This document shows positions 40,141 through 52,845 of a DNA stretch of 64,000 nt, one piece after another. Made by a program: the position numbers and the translations under genes. The DNA is from Sapria himalayana. Its lineage: Eukaryota; Streptophyta; Magnoliopsida; Malpighiales; Rafflesiaceae. How positions within the stretch are numbered: the first letter of the stretch is position 1; each line of letters opens with the position of its first letter. The notes under the pieces are model-generated. The model was not told where the DNA came from. It did no database searches and worked only from the letters and a program-made list of their open reading frames with translations. The stretch is taken from the NCBI GenBank assembly GCA_029783825.1, contig JAREIK010014559.1, positions 30,901 through 94,900 of the forward strand, written 5' to 3'.

Positions 40141-43100
40141 ATTTAAATAAACTAGTATTAATAAGAATGATATAAATTAAATTATAATTGTAGAATCTAA
40201 AATGATTCAAAATCAAAATAAGATATATTACTAAATATTAAATTTTTATTTAAAAAATTTTGCATCATTTTATAAGCATATATTTTTTTTGATGAAAAAC
40301 AAATTAATTAAATTATATCTGTCTCACTAATATTTTATTTTTTAATTTATATTTCTATAAAAATAAATTGATAAATAATTAAAATGAATAATTAAAATTA
40401 TAATGAATACTAATAAAAAGAGATTTATTATTTATTATTTAGGGTATAATAATTTAATGGTTTAAGAGTTTTGTGGTTTTAGGTTTAAGAAGTTTATTGA
40501 TTTATATGTTTGCACATTTAGGTGTTTATAGGATTTATTTAATCAATGAAATAAAAAAAAAATTATTTTTATAAATTTTCGTGATTTTCAATGGTTATAA
40601 CCTTTGAAAATATATTAATTTTTTAATCTTTCTAAAATATTAATACAATACTTAGTTATAATAATCTTAATAATTATATTTGATGTAAATTTAATATAAA
40701 AAATTGTATTAATATATATTTATATAATGATCAAAAAATAAATTAATAAACTAATATTAATAAGATAGATATTAATTAAAATATATTTGCAGAACCCAAA
40801 ATAATTCATTATCAAAGTAAATTTTATTACTAAATAAAATTTTTAATTTTTGAAATTTTGTTTATTTTTATAAGCTTAGATTTTTTTTCATAAAAAATAA
40901 TTTATTTAAATTATATATGTCTCACTCATTATTTATTTTGTAATTAATATTTCTATAAAAATAAACTAAAAAATAAATAAAATGAATATTTAAAATTATA
41001 ATGAATACATATAAAAATGAGATTTATTATTTATTATTTAGGTTATATAGGTTTAATGGTTTAAGTATTTAGGGGGTTTTGAGGTTTAGGAGTCTAGAGA
41101 TCTAAATGTTTAGGCATTTAGTGGTTTATAAGTTTTATTTAAATAATAAAATAATAAAAAAATAAAAAAATTATTTTTGTTATTTTTTATCATTTTTGAA
41201 GATTATAACCTTTGAAAATATAATAATTTTTAAAATTTTTCAAATGTAAATATAATATTTAGTTATAATAATATTAATAATTATAAGACATTTAAATTCA
41301 ATATAAGTAATTTTATTGTTAGATATAATAAAATTGATCAAATAATAAATTAATAAACTATTCTTAATAAGATTGATAGCAATTAAAATATAATTACAAA
41401 ACCTATATATAATAATTCAAAATCAAAGTAAAATATATTAGTAAATAATAATTTTTTGTTTTAAAATTTTACTTCTTTTTATATGCTTATATTTTTTTTT
41501 ATTAAAAATAAATTATTAAAATTATAGTTGTCTAGCTCATTATATATTATGTAATTAATATTTCTATAAAAAAATAAACTAATAAATAATTAAAATGAAT
41601 ATTTAAAATTATAATGAATACAAATTAAAATGAAATTAATGATTTATTATATGTGGTATACAAGTTTTAAGGTTTGATTATTCAAGAGTTTTGTCGTTTT
41701 CGAGTTTATAAATTTATGTTTTTAGGTATTTAGTGGTTTATAGGTTTTATTTATATAATAAAAATAAAAAAAAAATTTTAGATTTTTTCTGAATTTCAAA
41801 GGTTATAACCTTTAAAAATAAAATAATTTATAAAATTTTTTGAAATGTGAATACTATGTATAATTATATTAATCTTACAAATTATATATCATTAAAATTC
41901 AATATAAACAATTTTAATTATAGATATTATAATAATGATCAAAAATTAAATTAATAAACTATTAATAATAATATAAATATTAATTAAAATATTTTTACAT
42001 AACACAAAATGATTGAAAATCAAATCAAAATATATTAATAAATAAATATATTTAATTTTTAAATTTTTCCTTCTTTTTATAAGCTTATATTTTTTTTGAT
42101 TAAAAATAAATTATTTAAATAATATTTGTCTTACTCGAAATTTATTTTGTAATTAATTTTTTAAATAATTAAACTATAAATAATTAAAATTAATAGTAAA
42201 AATTATAATAAATAGAAATAAAAATGAGATTTATTATTTATTAAGTAGTATATAGTTGTTTAAAGGTTTATGTATTTAGGGGTTTTGGGGTCTATGAGCT
42301 TACTGAGTTAAGTAAGTAAGCATTTACTGATCTATAGGTTTTATTTTAAAAATGAAATAACACAAAATTTATTTTTATTTTTTTTCTCATTTTTTAAGGT
42401 TATAACCTTTGAAAATATAATAATTTTTAAATTTAATTTCAAAAGTGAATACATTATTTATATATAATAATCATAATAATTATATATCATATAAATTCAA
42501 TATAAACAATTTTATTGATAGATATTTTAATAATTATCAAAAAATAAATTAAAAATCTATTATGAATAAGCTTGATATTACTTAAAATATAATATCAAAA
42601 CCTAAAATGATTCAAAAGAAAAACAAAATATATCACTAATTAATAATTATTTATTTTTAAATGTTTATGATTTTTATAAGCTTATCTATTTTTTGGTGAA
42701 AAATATTTTTAACAAATTATATTTTTAACTCATAATTTATTTTATAATTAATATATATATAAAAATAAAAACTAAACAATCAAAATGATTTTTTTTAATT
42801 ATATTGAAAAAAATAAAAATGAGATTTATTAATTATTATTTAGTGTATACCGGTTTAAAGTATTATCTATATAGGGGTATTGGGATTTTGTAGTTTAGTG
42901 ATTTAAGTGTTTAGGCATTTAGTGGTTTATAGGTTTTATTTAAACAATAAAAGAACAAAAAAAATTTTTATTTTTTCACATGTTAAAAGGTTATAATCTT
43001 TGAAAATATAATAATTTTAAAATTTTTTTTAAAAGTGAATATAATATTTAGTTATAATAATTATTAAATATATATATCATATAAATTCAATATAAACATT

Positions 43101-44259
43101 TTTATTGATAAATATTATAATAATGATAAATAAATAATTTAATAATCTATTATTAATAAGTTAGATATCAATTAAAATATAATTACAAAACCTAAAATGA
43201 TTCGGAAGCAATGCAAAATATATTACTAGATAATAATTTTTTGTTTTTAGTTTTTTTGTTCTTTTAATTAGTTTATCTATATTTTTTTGTTGAAATATAA
43301 TTTATATAAATTATATTTGTATAACTTATACTTTATTTTGTAATTAATATTTATATAAAAATAAACAAATAAATAATTAAAATGAATATATAAAATTATA
43401 ATAAAAAAATTGAGATATATTATTTATAATTTAGAGTATACCAGTTTAATTTAAATTATATCTATCTGGCTAATAATTTTTTTTGTAATTAATAATTCTA
43501 TAAAAATAAATAGATAAATAATTAAAATAAAAATTTAAAATTATACTTAATAAAAATTAAATTGAGATTTATGATTTATTATTAATGTATACCAATTTAA
43601 TGGTTTAAGTATTTAAAGGTTTTGCCATTTAGGAGTTTAGCGATTTATGTTTTTAGGCATTTAATGGTTTATAGGATTTATTTAAACAATAAAATAACAA
43701 AAAAAATTTGTAATTTTTCTCATTTTTATAGGTTATAACCTTTGAAAATATAATAATATTTAAAATTTTTTGAAATGTGAATACAATATTTAGTTATAAT
43801 AATATTAATAATTATAAATCATATAAATTTAATATAAACAATTTTATTGATCGATAATATAATAATGATCAAAAATTAAATTTATAAATTATTAATATTA
43901 AGATAGATATTAATTAAAAAATATTTACAAAACTCAAGTTGATTCAAAATTAAAGTAACTTATATTACTTGATAATAAATTTTAATTTTTAAATTTATAC
44001 TTCTTTTAAAAGCGTATATTTTTATTAGATAAATAATATATTATTTAAATTATATTTGTACCACACATAATTGATTTTGTAATAAATATATCTAAATAAA
44101 TACACTAATAAATAATTAAAATGAATATTTAAAAATATAATAAATAGCAATAAAAATTAGATTTATTAATTATTAAGTAGTATTTAGCGGTTTAATGGTT
44201 TATGTATTTAGGCATTATGGGGTTTAAAAGTTTACTGATTTAACTTTATATGCATTTAG
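40141..44259 (+). repeat. Satellite array segment 8, forward; A-B-C-S-T run
   Basis: Cores begin at 40595 (A), 41203 (B), 41803 (C), 42400 (S), 42991 (T) and 43733 (X). A hybrid junction is at about 43440. A-B-C repeats the order at 1445-2638 with high similarity, for example ggagtctagaga in B and gaatactatgtataatta in C. The segment ends with the 8-bp hAT duplication gcatttag (44252-44259). No gene was seen. Confidence 0.92.
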
Positions 44260-44460
44260 TAAGGCTGCTCACGGGACTCGGAGATTCGCGACCCGACCCG
44301 AAGTCTTGTCCTGAATTAATTGGGACTGACAAAATCCAATGACTTTGACTTTTCTCATCCCGTTCTGTAACATATTTTTTATTTTGGGATGGTTCCGAAT
44401 CTTAAGCAGCATCCATCCCAAGAACTGTCCCATCCTAAAAAACCGATACTAGAACCAAGA

Positions 44461-44499
<39 letters not shown>

Positions 44500-47400
44500 A
44501 CATGAAGATGCCACCAATTCCGCTACTGCCCATCCAATTCCGATGCACCTATTGCTGTTTCGACAGGTTTGAGGCCACCTCACGCCATTCCAGCCATGTT
44601 CAGTTCGGTCCAGCCCTTGTCCGTCGCACTTCTGGTTGCCTCCACCGTGTCCCAGATGCCACCAGCCTTTTCATTTGTTTTTCTGACGAGAATTGAGTGA
44701 TTAATTATTATTATTATGTTTTTCTCTCAGTTTTGTTGAGTATTGGTTGTGGTGTTGTGGTTGGGCCGAATGAGTGGGCTGAATGTGTTATAGTCAGTTT
44801 AGTAGAGCTTGCTTGTTTAAAATATTTATATGTATTTATGCTTAACATATCATATTAATTAATGGCAATGCAGATGGCACAATCCAGCAGTAAACGAAAA
44901 ATACAATAAATTGAAGATGATCACATCTCAAATGATCAAAGTACTAATAAATCCAATCATCATTTTTTCACAAACCCTCCTATTGTTACTACAGGTTCTT
45001 CAATTCCAACTGTAAAAGAAAGTCAAGGTACATCTGAACCTCAAGCTCATAAAAAGTATACATCTGCTGTTTGGGAAACTTATGAGATATTAGTTGATTC
45101 AGAGGGAAATGAAACTGGTAGGGTAGCTTGTATATGGTGTAGGAAAGAATACTTGGTAAAAAGTGATCAATGTACTTTGGGGTTATGGAAATACTTGAGA
45201 GAGACTTGTAGGAAATTTCCACACAAAAAAGAATTAATAGAAGCTTAAAAAGGTAAAGTCAAGTCACAATCTTTGTTGAGTTTCACTAAAGGTACTAGTT
45301 CAGATGATAACAAATTAACTTGTTGGCAATTTGATCAATAACTAGTTAGGGAGGCTTTGGTGAAAATGATCATAAAAGATGAATTGCCTTTTTCTTTTGT
45401 TGAGAGGGATGAGTTTAAGGAGTTTTGTGAAGTTAGTGTGCCTCAATTTAAAATTCTATCTAGGCACCCCACACCGAGGGATTGTTTTACTTTGTTTGTG
45501 AAGGAAAAGAAGAAATTATTAGATAGCATATCATCTCATTGTTGTAGAGTTTCATTGACTACTGACGCTTGGATAGCATTCAAAATTTGTATTATATATG
45601 TTTGACTATTCATTCTATTGATTCTCAATGGAATATGCACAAAAAGATTTTGAACTTTTGTGTAATTAAAAGTCATTTTGGAGTTAATATTAGAAATGCT
45701 ATTGAGTTTTGCATGAATTAATAGGGTTTGAGAAAGTTGATGTTCATTACTGTTGACAAATTTATCAAATAATGTTGTTGTAGTTGAACAATTGAAAAAA
45801 ATGCTTGTGAAGAAAAGTGTTGTACCTTTAAGAGGCGAGCATTTTCATATGAGATGTTATGCTCATATCCTAAACTTAATTGTCAGAGATGGCATTGTAG
45901 TAGTTGAGGGTGCTATTCAAAAAATTAGAGGTGTGGTGAAATATGTGAGGAGCAGTCCTAAAAGATTAGATATGTTTAAGTTATGTGTTGAAGAAGCAAA
46001 CTTGACATATGGATCTTCATTTCATTTAGATTGTCCTACAAGATGGAATTCAACTTATTTGATGCTACAAACTGATATAAAATATCAAAAAGAATTTGAT
46101 AAGTTGGAGGACAAAGACAAAAGGTTTTTGAAGGAGTTTGGTTCAAACGTTCCAACTGAGAGAGACTGAACAAATGCCATAATTTCGGCTCGTTTCTTGA
46201 AAACTTTTTATTAGGTAACTTGTAAATTTTCTGGCTCATAATATTCTACCTCTAGTGTTTATTTTCCTCAAATTATTCGAATTTTGAAAAAAATTGAGCT
46301 TTGTGAAAATAGTAGAGATACAATGGTGTCTAAAATGGGTATGAAAATGAGGCATAAATTTAACAGATATTGGGGTTCTTTTCAGTCAACAAAAATTATG
46401 CTCTTTGTACCAGTAGTCTTGGATCCTTGATATAAGCTCAAATATCTCAAGGTTAAGTACACTTACCATTATGGAGAGGAATTAGCTAAAAATTTGGTGA
46501 AAAGGATTATAAATGCTTTAAATGAGATGATGGATAATTATAAAGATTTAAATGAAGATGAATCAAAAGAAGATGATTCCTCTTCTACTGTGTTGAAGAA
46601 AAATGTTGATTTCTTTGATGGTGGTGATACTTATGTTGATGATTTTTTTGTTGAATTGGATTAAGAACAAGAAGTTGCAGCTTTGGAAGAGTTGGATAGG
46701 TACTTGTAGGACAAACTTGAAAAAAATTAGAATTGATTTTGATCTTCTTAATTGGTGGAAGGTAAATGAAGTTAGGTATCCTTCTTTTGCAAATGGAGCA
46801 AGGGATGTATTTGCTATCCAAGCATCTATTTTGGCCGACGAATCTACATTTAGTAATGTGGGGAGACCTTTAGATAAATTTAGGAGTTCTTTAACACCTA
46901 TTACGGCCGAAGTTCTCATATGTTTTCATGATTGGTTGAGAAGCTCAAACAAACCTATTGAAATTGAAGAATTAGTTCAAGACCTTGATTGATAATGAAT
47001 CAGGTTAGTATACAAATCTTGTAAATTTTAATTTCACTTTTAATTATTTTATTCATTCAATTTAATAAAAATATGGTTCAATTATAATTTTCAGAGGGGT
47101 CACAAGATCCAAATATTCTTCCAACTATAGTTGGCCAACTAAATTTGGAATGAGTGTATTAAATTTTATAAGGTAATATTTTGATTTTTTATTACTCTTT
47201 CATCTTATAAATTCATGTCTACATGATTACCATGTTTTCATCTTTGGTTGTCCTTCTACAGTGGAGGAATAAAAGGGAGGAGTTGTAGAAGAGATAATTA
47301 ATTGGGTTTGGATTTTCGTTGCTGTTCCAGGACGGACCTTTGAAATGATTATTATCATGTTTGTTATAAGTTGTTTTTTTTTGTTATATTAAGCTGCCTA

Positions 47401-47976
47401 ATTTTAGCAATTACTTAAGTAGTAATTGCTGCTACCAATGTTTGTGGTCATCTTTAGTTATTCCTTAATATTGTAAGTAATTGTTTAAAAAATGTAGTAT
47501 TGCTATTATGGTTAACTTTCACTCGGCTGAACAAAGCCAACTTGTGAAAAAAAAGAATCAAATTAAGTACACAACTCGGTCCCGTTCTATTTAACATTTC
47601 TATTTTTTTTTGCACATCAAAGCTTTTGACAAGGTAATGGAACTCGTTTGCGGTATTCATCCTATTTTTCAAAAAAAAATTGGCCCAATTTGAGTTTGAA
47701 AGATTCATATCTAAGAAATGATAAATGGTACAACAAAAGGTTTCGACATGAACTAACTTGGCCAGTTTGAAGAAAATAAATTGAAAAAAATGTCTGAACT
47801 CCATTCCGTCCCGGAATCATTTTCTCCTACCCAAAATCCCCGATCTACATCCCATCTCATCCCGATATTTTCAACCTATGGGATGGGGTCTGGATCTTCA
47901 AAAATAAATCTCAGAACTGTGGGAAGGGACTAGAGATTTGTAATCCCCATCCTGTCCCGTCCCATGATGACCCCTA
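44260..47976 (+). mobile_element. hAT transposon copy 3, near full length
   Basis: The 3717-bp element has perfect 8-bp flanking duplications gcatttag (44252-44259 and 47977-47984). The termini are taaggctgctcacgggac and, reverse-complemented, taggggtcatcatgggac. It carries an AT dinucleotide run (about 44460-44487), GC-rich leader, probable leader intron ending gcaatgcag at 44873, broken transposase, and 3' untranslated intron (gtaata near 47172 to ctacag near 47261). It has the least interrupted transposase in the window and is the best reference copy of the family here. Confidence 0.94.
44874..47153 (+). pseudogene. hAT transposase pseudogene (copy 3)
   Basis: Begins MAQSSSKRKIQ then TAA (44907). 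Recognisable order: BED finger with ACIWCRKEY and LWKYLRETC (about 45030-45210); MIIKDELPFSFVERDEF (45360-45410); SLTTDAW with the first catalytic Asp (about 45560), then a frameshift; VPLRGEHFHMRCYAHILNLI through DCPTRWNSTYLML and TERD (45753-46166); the acidic region DDSSSTVLKKN (about 46570-46610); and the dimerisation block RYPSFANGARDVFAIQ with the probable catalytic Glu in DEST (about 46770-46850). The last intron is 47004-47094 and the final exon ends LNLE with TGA at 47151. A one-base insertion (gattgataatg, about 46989) shifts the frame before the intron. Stops at 44907, 46167 and 46239 are shared with other copies. Confidence 0.93.
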
Positions 47977-50900
47977 GCATTTAGTGGTTTATATGTTTTA
48001 TTTATAAAAAAAATAACAAAAAATTTATTTTTATTATTTTTTGATATTTTCAAAGGCTATAACCGTTGAACATATAATAATTTTTAATTTTTTTTCAAAT
48101 GTGAATACAATATTTAGTTATACTAATCATTATATTTATATATTATATAAATTCAATAAAAACAATTTTATTGATAAATATTCTAATAATAATCAAAAAA
48201 TAAATTAATAATCCATTAATAATAAGATGGATATTAATTAAAATATAATTATAAATCTTAAAATGATTTAGAAGCAAAGAAAAATATATTACTATATAAT
48301 AATTTTTTGTTTTTGAATGTTTCCTTTATTTATAATATGTTTATCAATATTTTTTTAATGAAAAATAATGCATATAAAATATATTTGTCTAACTCATAAT
48401 TTATTTTGTAATTAATATTTATATATAAATAAACAAATAAATAATTAAAATGAATATTTAAAATTATAATGAAAAAAAATGAGATTTATTCTTTATTATT
48501 TAGGGTATACCAGTTTAATTTAAATTATATCTATCTCACTAATAATTTATTTTGTAATTAATATTTCAATAAAAATAAACAGATAAATAATTAAAATAAA
48601 AATATAAAATTATACTGAATAAAAATTAAAATGAGATTTATGAATTATTATTAATGTATACCAATTTAATATTTTAAGTATTTAGAGGTTTTATCGTTTA
48701 GGACGTTATCGATTTATGTTTTTAGGCATTTAGAGGTTTATTGGTTTTGTTTAAATAATGAAATAACAAAAAAATTATTTTTGATATTTTTTCACATTTT
48801 CAAAGGTAATAACCTTTGACAATATAATAATTTTAAAATTTTTTAAAAATGTGAATACAATATTTAGTAATAATAATCATTATAATTATATATAATATAA
48901 ACTAAATATAATTAATTTTATTGATGGATATGATATCAATTATCAAAAAATAAATTAATATGTTATTATTATTATGATGGATATAAATTAAAATATAATT
49001 GCAAACCCTAAAATTATTCAAAATCCAAGTAAAATTTATTACTAAATAAAAATTTTTTTTTTTAGTTTTTGCTTCTTTTTATAAGCTTACATATTTTTTT
49101 GATGAAAATTAAATTATTTAAATTATATTTGTATCACTAATAATTTATTTTGTAATTAATATTTTAATAAATTATTTAAATTATATTTATGGTTTACGAG
49201 TTTAAAGGTTTAAGTATTTAGGGGATTTTGTTTTTAGGAGTTTAGATGGTTAAGTGTTTAGGCATTTAGTGGTTTATAAGATTTATTTAAACAATGATAT
49301 AGCAAAAAATTTATATTTATTATTTTTTCTAATTTTTGAAGATTATATCCTTTGAAAATATAATAATTTTTAAATTTTTTTCAAATGTAAATATAATATT
49401 TATTTATAATAATCTTCATAATTATAATTCATTTAAATTCAATATAAATAATTATATTTCTATATATAATAATTATGATCAAAAAATAAATTAATCAACT
49501 ATTATTAAAAAAATAGTTATTATTTAAAAAGTATTTGCAAAATCTAAATTTATTCAAATCAAAGTAAAATATATTACTAAATAATAATTTTTTTTAATGT
49601 TTTGCTTTTTTTATAACTTTATATTTTTGTTATTAAAAATAAATTATTAAATTATATTTGTCTTACTCATACTTTATTTTGTAATTTATAATACTATAAT
49701 AATAAACTACTAAATAATTAAAATAAATATTTAAACTTATAATGAATAGAAATAAAATTGAGATTTATTATTTATTATTCAGGATATACCGGTTTAATGG
49801 TTTATGATTTAGGTGTTTTGTGGTTTAGGAGTTTAGTAATTAATTTGTTTAGACCTTTAGTGATATATAGTTTTTTTTAAAGAATGAAAAAACAAAAAAT
49901 TTAATTTTTTTATTTTTTTTTTAATTTTTGAAGGTTGTAACCTTTGAAAATATAAAAATTTTTAATTTTTTAAATGTGAATACAATATTTAGTTATAATA
50001 ATCTTAATAATTATATATAATGTAAACTCAATATAAATAATATTATTGATAGATATTATAATAATAATCAATAAATAAAATCTAAAATATATAATGTAAA
50101 CTTGTAAGTATAAGAATGATATAATGTAAAAATATAATTGTAAAATCTAAAAAGATTCAAAATCAAAATAAGATATATTATTAAATAATAATTTTTTATT
50201 TTTAAAATTGTACCTTTTTATGAGCAATTTTTTGATGAAGAATAAATTATTTTTATTATATATGTAATACTAATAATTTATTTTGTAATTAATATTTCTA
50301 TAAAAATAAATTGATAAATAATTAAAATGAATATTTAAAGTTATAATGAATACTAATAAAACTGAGATTTATGATTTATTATTTAGACTATACTAATTTA
50401 ATGTTTTAAGTATTTATGGGCTTCGGGGTTTAGGAGTTTAGTCATTTTAGCATTTAGTCATTTAGTGGTTTATAGGTTTTTATATAAAAAATAAAATAAC
50501 AAAAAATTTATTTTTGTTATTTTTTCTCATTTTTAAACTTTATAACCTTTGAAAATATAATAATTTTTAAATTTTTTTTGACAAGTGAATACAATATGAA
50601 GTTATAATAATCATAATAACTATATATAATATAAATTCAAAATAAACTATTTTATTGATATTTATTATAATAATGATCATAAAAAAGTAATAACCAATTA
50701 TTAATAAGATAAATTTTGTTAAAATATATTTGCAAAACCTAAAATGACTCAAAATCAAAGTGAAATATTATACTAAATATTAATTTTAAATTTTTAAATT
50801 TTTGTATCCATTTATAAGCCTATATATTTTTTGATGAAAATTAAATTATTAAAATTATATTTGCCACACCAATAATTTATTTTTAAATTTATATTTCTAT

Positions 50901-51346
50901 AAAATTAAACTAATAAATAATTAAAATATATATTTAAAATTATTATGAATACTAATAAAAATGAGATTTATTATTTATTATTTAGGGTATAACTATTTAT
51001 TTGTTTAACTTTTTTGTGGTTTTGCGGTTAAGAAGTTTATTGATTTATATGTTTACACATTTTCGTGTTTATAGGTTTAATTTAATCAATGAAATAACAA
51101 AAAAATTATTTTTATGAATTTTCGTGATGTTCAAAGGTTAAGAGGTTTAAAAATATAATAATTTTTTAATAGTTCTAAAATATGAATACAATACTTAGTT
51201 ATAATAATCTTAATAATTATATTTGTTGTAGTTTCAATATAAAAAAATGTATTAATATATATTACAATAATGATAACAAAATAAATTAATAAACTATTAT
51301 TAATAAGATAAATATTAATTAAAATAAATTAATAATAAACTATTAG
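47977..51346 (+). repeat. Satellite array segment 9, forward
   Basis: Cores begin at about 48057 (GGCTATAACCG), 48807, 49343, 49935, 50540 and 51138 (decayed to GGTTAAGAGG). A hybrid junction is at about 48515. The first kilobase is nearly identical to 11174-12097, the right flank of hAT copy 1. The 50160-50760 stretch is the plus-strand counterpart of the reversed sequence near 39420-40090. The A-type monomer at 50988-51340 ends where the non-satellite island starts. No gene was seen. Confidence 0.9.
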
Positions 51347-52218
51347 TACAAACTAGCCCCAGGGTGGTTTGAGCAGTGCAAGAAGTATGGGCTCTCTTTC
51401 AATCATGAATCAAAAAATTTATTTTATTGGCATATCTAAGCCTTTTTTTATATCCTCTTGAATATGAAATGTATCATTTCTTTCTTTTTATATTAAATGA
51501 GTTATGTATACAAGCTCACAATACCCAAAAAGGTGTAAATGAATCATATTTAAAAGTAAAAAAGGTTTTAATCATTGCTTAAAATATTAGTCTTGCATAT
51601 TGACACTTGAGGTCACAAATCAAAGGAAAAAACCATAATGATATTTCCAATCCCACGAATTTTAGCTATAGAAAGTTATAAAGAGTAGTATTCGAGCTTT
51701 AACTATTTCTAGGGTCATGACTTTTGCTCTTGAGGAATGTCCAAAGTAACAATCATTCCTAGTACAATGACTTTGCTATATAAAGATAAAATGCACAAGC
51801 TATGGTCATATCCAATACAGTGACCCAGTATATAGTGATTAAATATGTATTCATGATCATTCTTAGTGTCATAACAATATGTTCAACAGAGAGACACAAG
51901 TTATGGCATATTCTCATCGATATGATTTTCTATTCTAGAGACAAAATATACAATCATGACCATTGCTAATGCTATAATAATCTAAAGCAAGAAAGAGACT
52001 GAATCCATAACTCAGCCCTTGAGTCACGACTTTGTGTTACATATACAAAAAGATAAATCTGTGACATTCCAAAAAGTTGTGAATTTCAATTTAAATTTAA
52101 CACTTAGTCATTTGATTATAAAAGTGTAAAACATGAGATTTAGGATTTAGGGTTTATGGGTAAGGGGTATAGATTATGGTTTAAGGTTTATGATTTAAAG
52201 ATTCGGGTTTATGGTTAC
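51347..52218. other. Non-satellite island, left part; unidentified
   Basis: Ordinary-composition sequence with no open frame of note and no recognised domain. From about 52130 to 52215 it is T/G-rich with degenerate TTTAGG/GGGTTTA motifs (for example tttagggtttatggg), resembling scattered telomere-like plant repeats. It has no tandem structure like the satellite and no terminal repeats that I can pair. Confidence 0.5.
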
Positions 52219-52845
52219 TTTTTTTGTTTTTTTTTTTTTGGAAAATACAAACTTTATTTATCATTTAGGCGCACAACTTACAAGAGACTAAAAAGCTACT
52301 AATTTAGGCCACCCCACCAAATCATATGCACCTTAATGATTCTATGCATAAAATACAAAAAAAAACATAATGCCTAATAATTCCAAGCGTACGAATACAA
52401 CTAAAATCACCTGGCATTCCCAGACTTTAGAGTTGGCATTCAGTCATTATGCGCACTGCGGCCTTTCCATTCGGATTTGTCCAAGCCTTTTGGAGGAACC
52501 TGGATGATGAACCATATTAAAACTATGCAAATATAAGATTGTGCATGTGCGTGACATGCAGCATCAAGCATTTGCTTATGTCATTGCTTTGCAATGGAAT
52601 ACATGTAAAACTGAATACCCATAAATCCACAAGTCCATATCTAAGGCACATTGCTAATTCATTCTCACCTCTGAATTCCACATTCTTTTACTCCAATGAT
52701 CCTCAAAAGAGTATCTCTTGGGTTAGAATGTTTCCTTCTCTAGCTCCAATAAGTGGTTGCATGTTGCACCGACAAAATATCAAAAAATATGCATGCATCA
52801 GTGTGCATGTGTGATGAGGTCCATCTCATAGTCTAATTATCTCCG
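52219..52845 (-). mobile_element. Poly-A-tailed retroposon-like repeat, long copy
   Basis: On the minus strand the sequence ends AAATAAAG, then 12 bases, then a run of about 13 A, one C and 7 A (plus-strand 52219-52239). An AATAAA signal 13 bases before a genomic A-tract is the usual sign of a reverse-transcribed polyadenylated RNA. The part 52365-52842 matches 34157-34636 in the opposite orientation. The 5' limit is uncertain: homology stops near 52842 but the non-satellite sequence continues to 53386. No reverse-transcriptase motif was seen, so it may be a 5'-truncated LINE end, a SINE-like element or a retropseudogene. Confidence 0.55.
52539..52814 (+). CDS. 91-codon open frame, homolog of 34184-34459
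   Basis: Starts MCMCVTCSIKHLLMSLLCNG and ends IKKYACISVHV, then TGA. It has the same length and frame as the other copy. No signal peptide, membrane helix or known domain is evident. It runs antisense to the inferred poly-A transcript. Kept as a low-confidence coding candidate only because both copies stay open despite about 9% divergence. Confidence 0.25.
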   Translation: MCMCVTCSIKHLLMSLLCNGIHVKLNTHKSTSPYLRHIANSFSPLNSTFFYSNDPQKSISWVRMFPSLAPISGCMLHRQNIKKYACISVHV

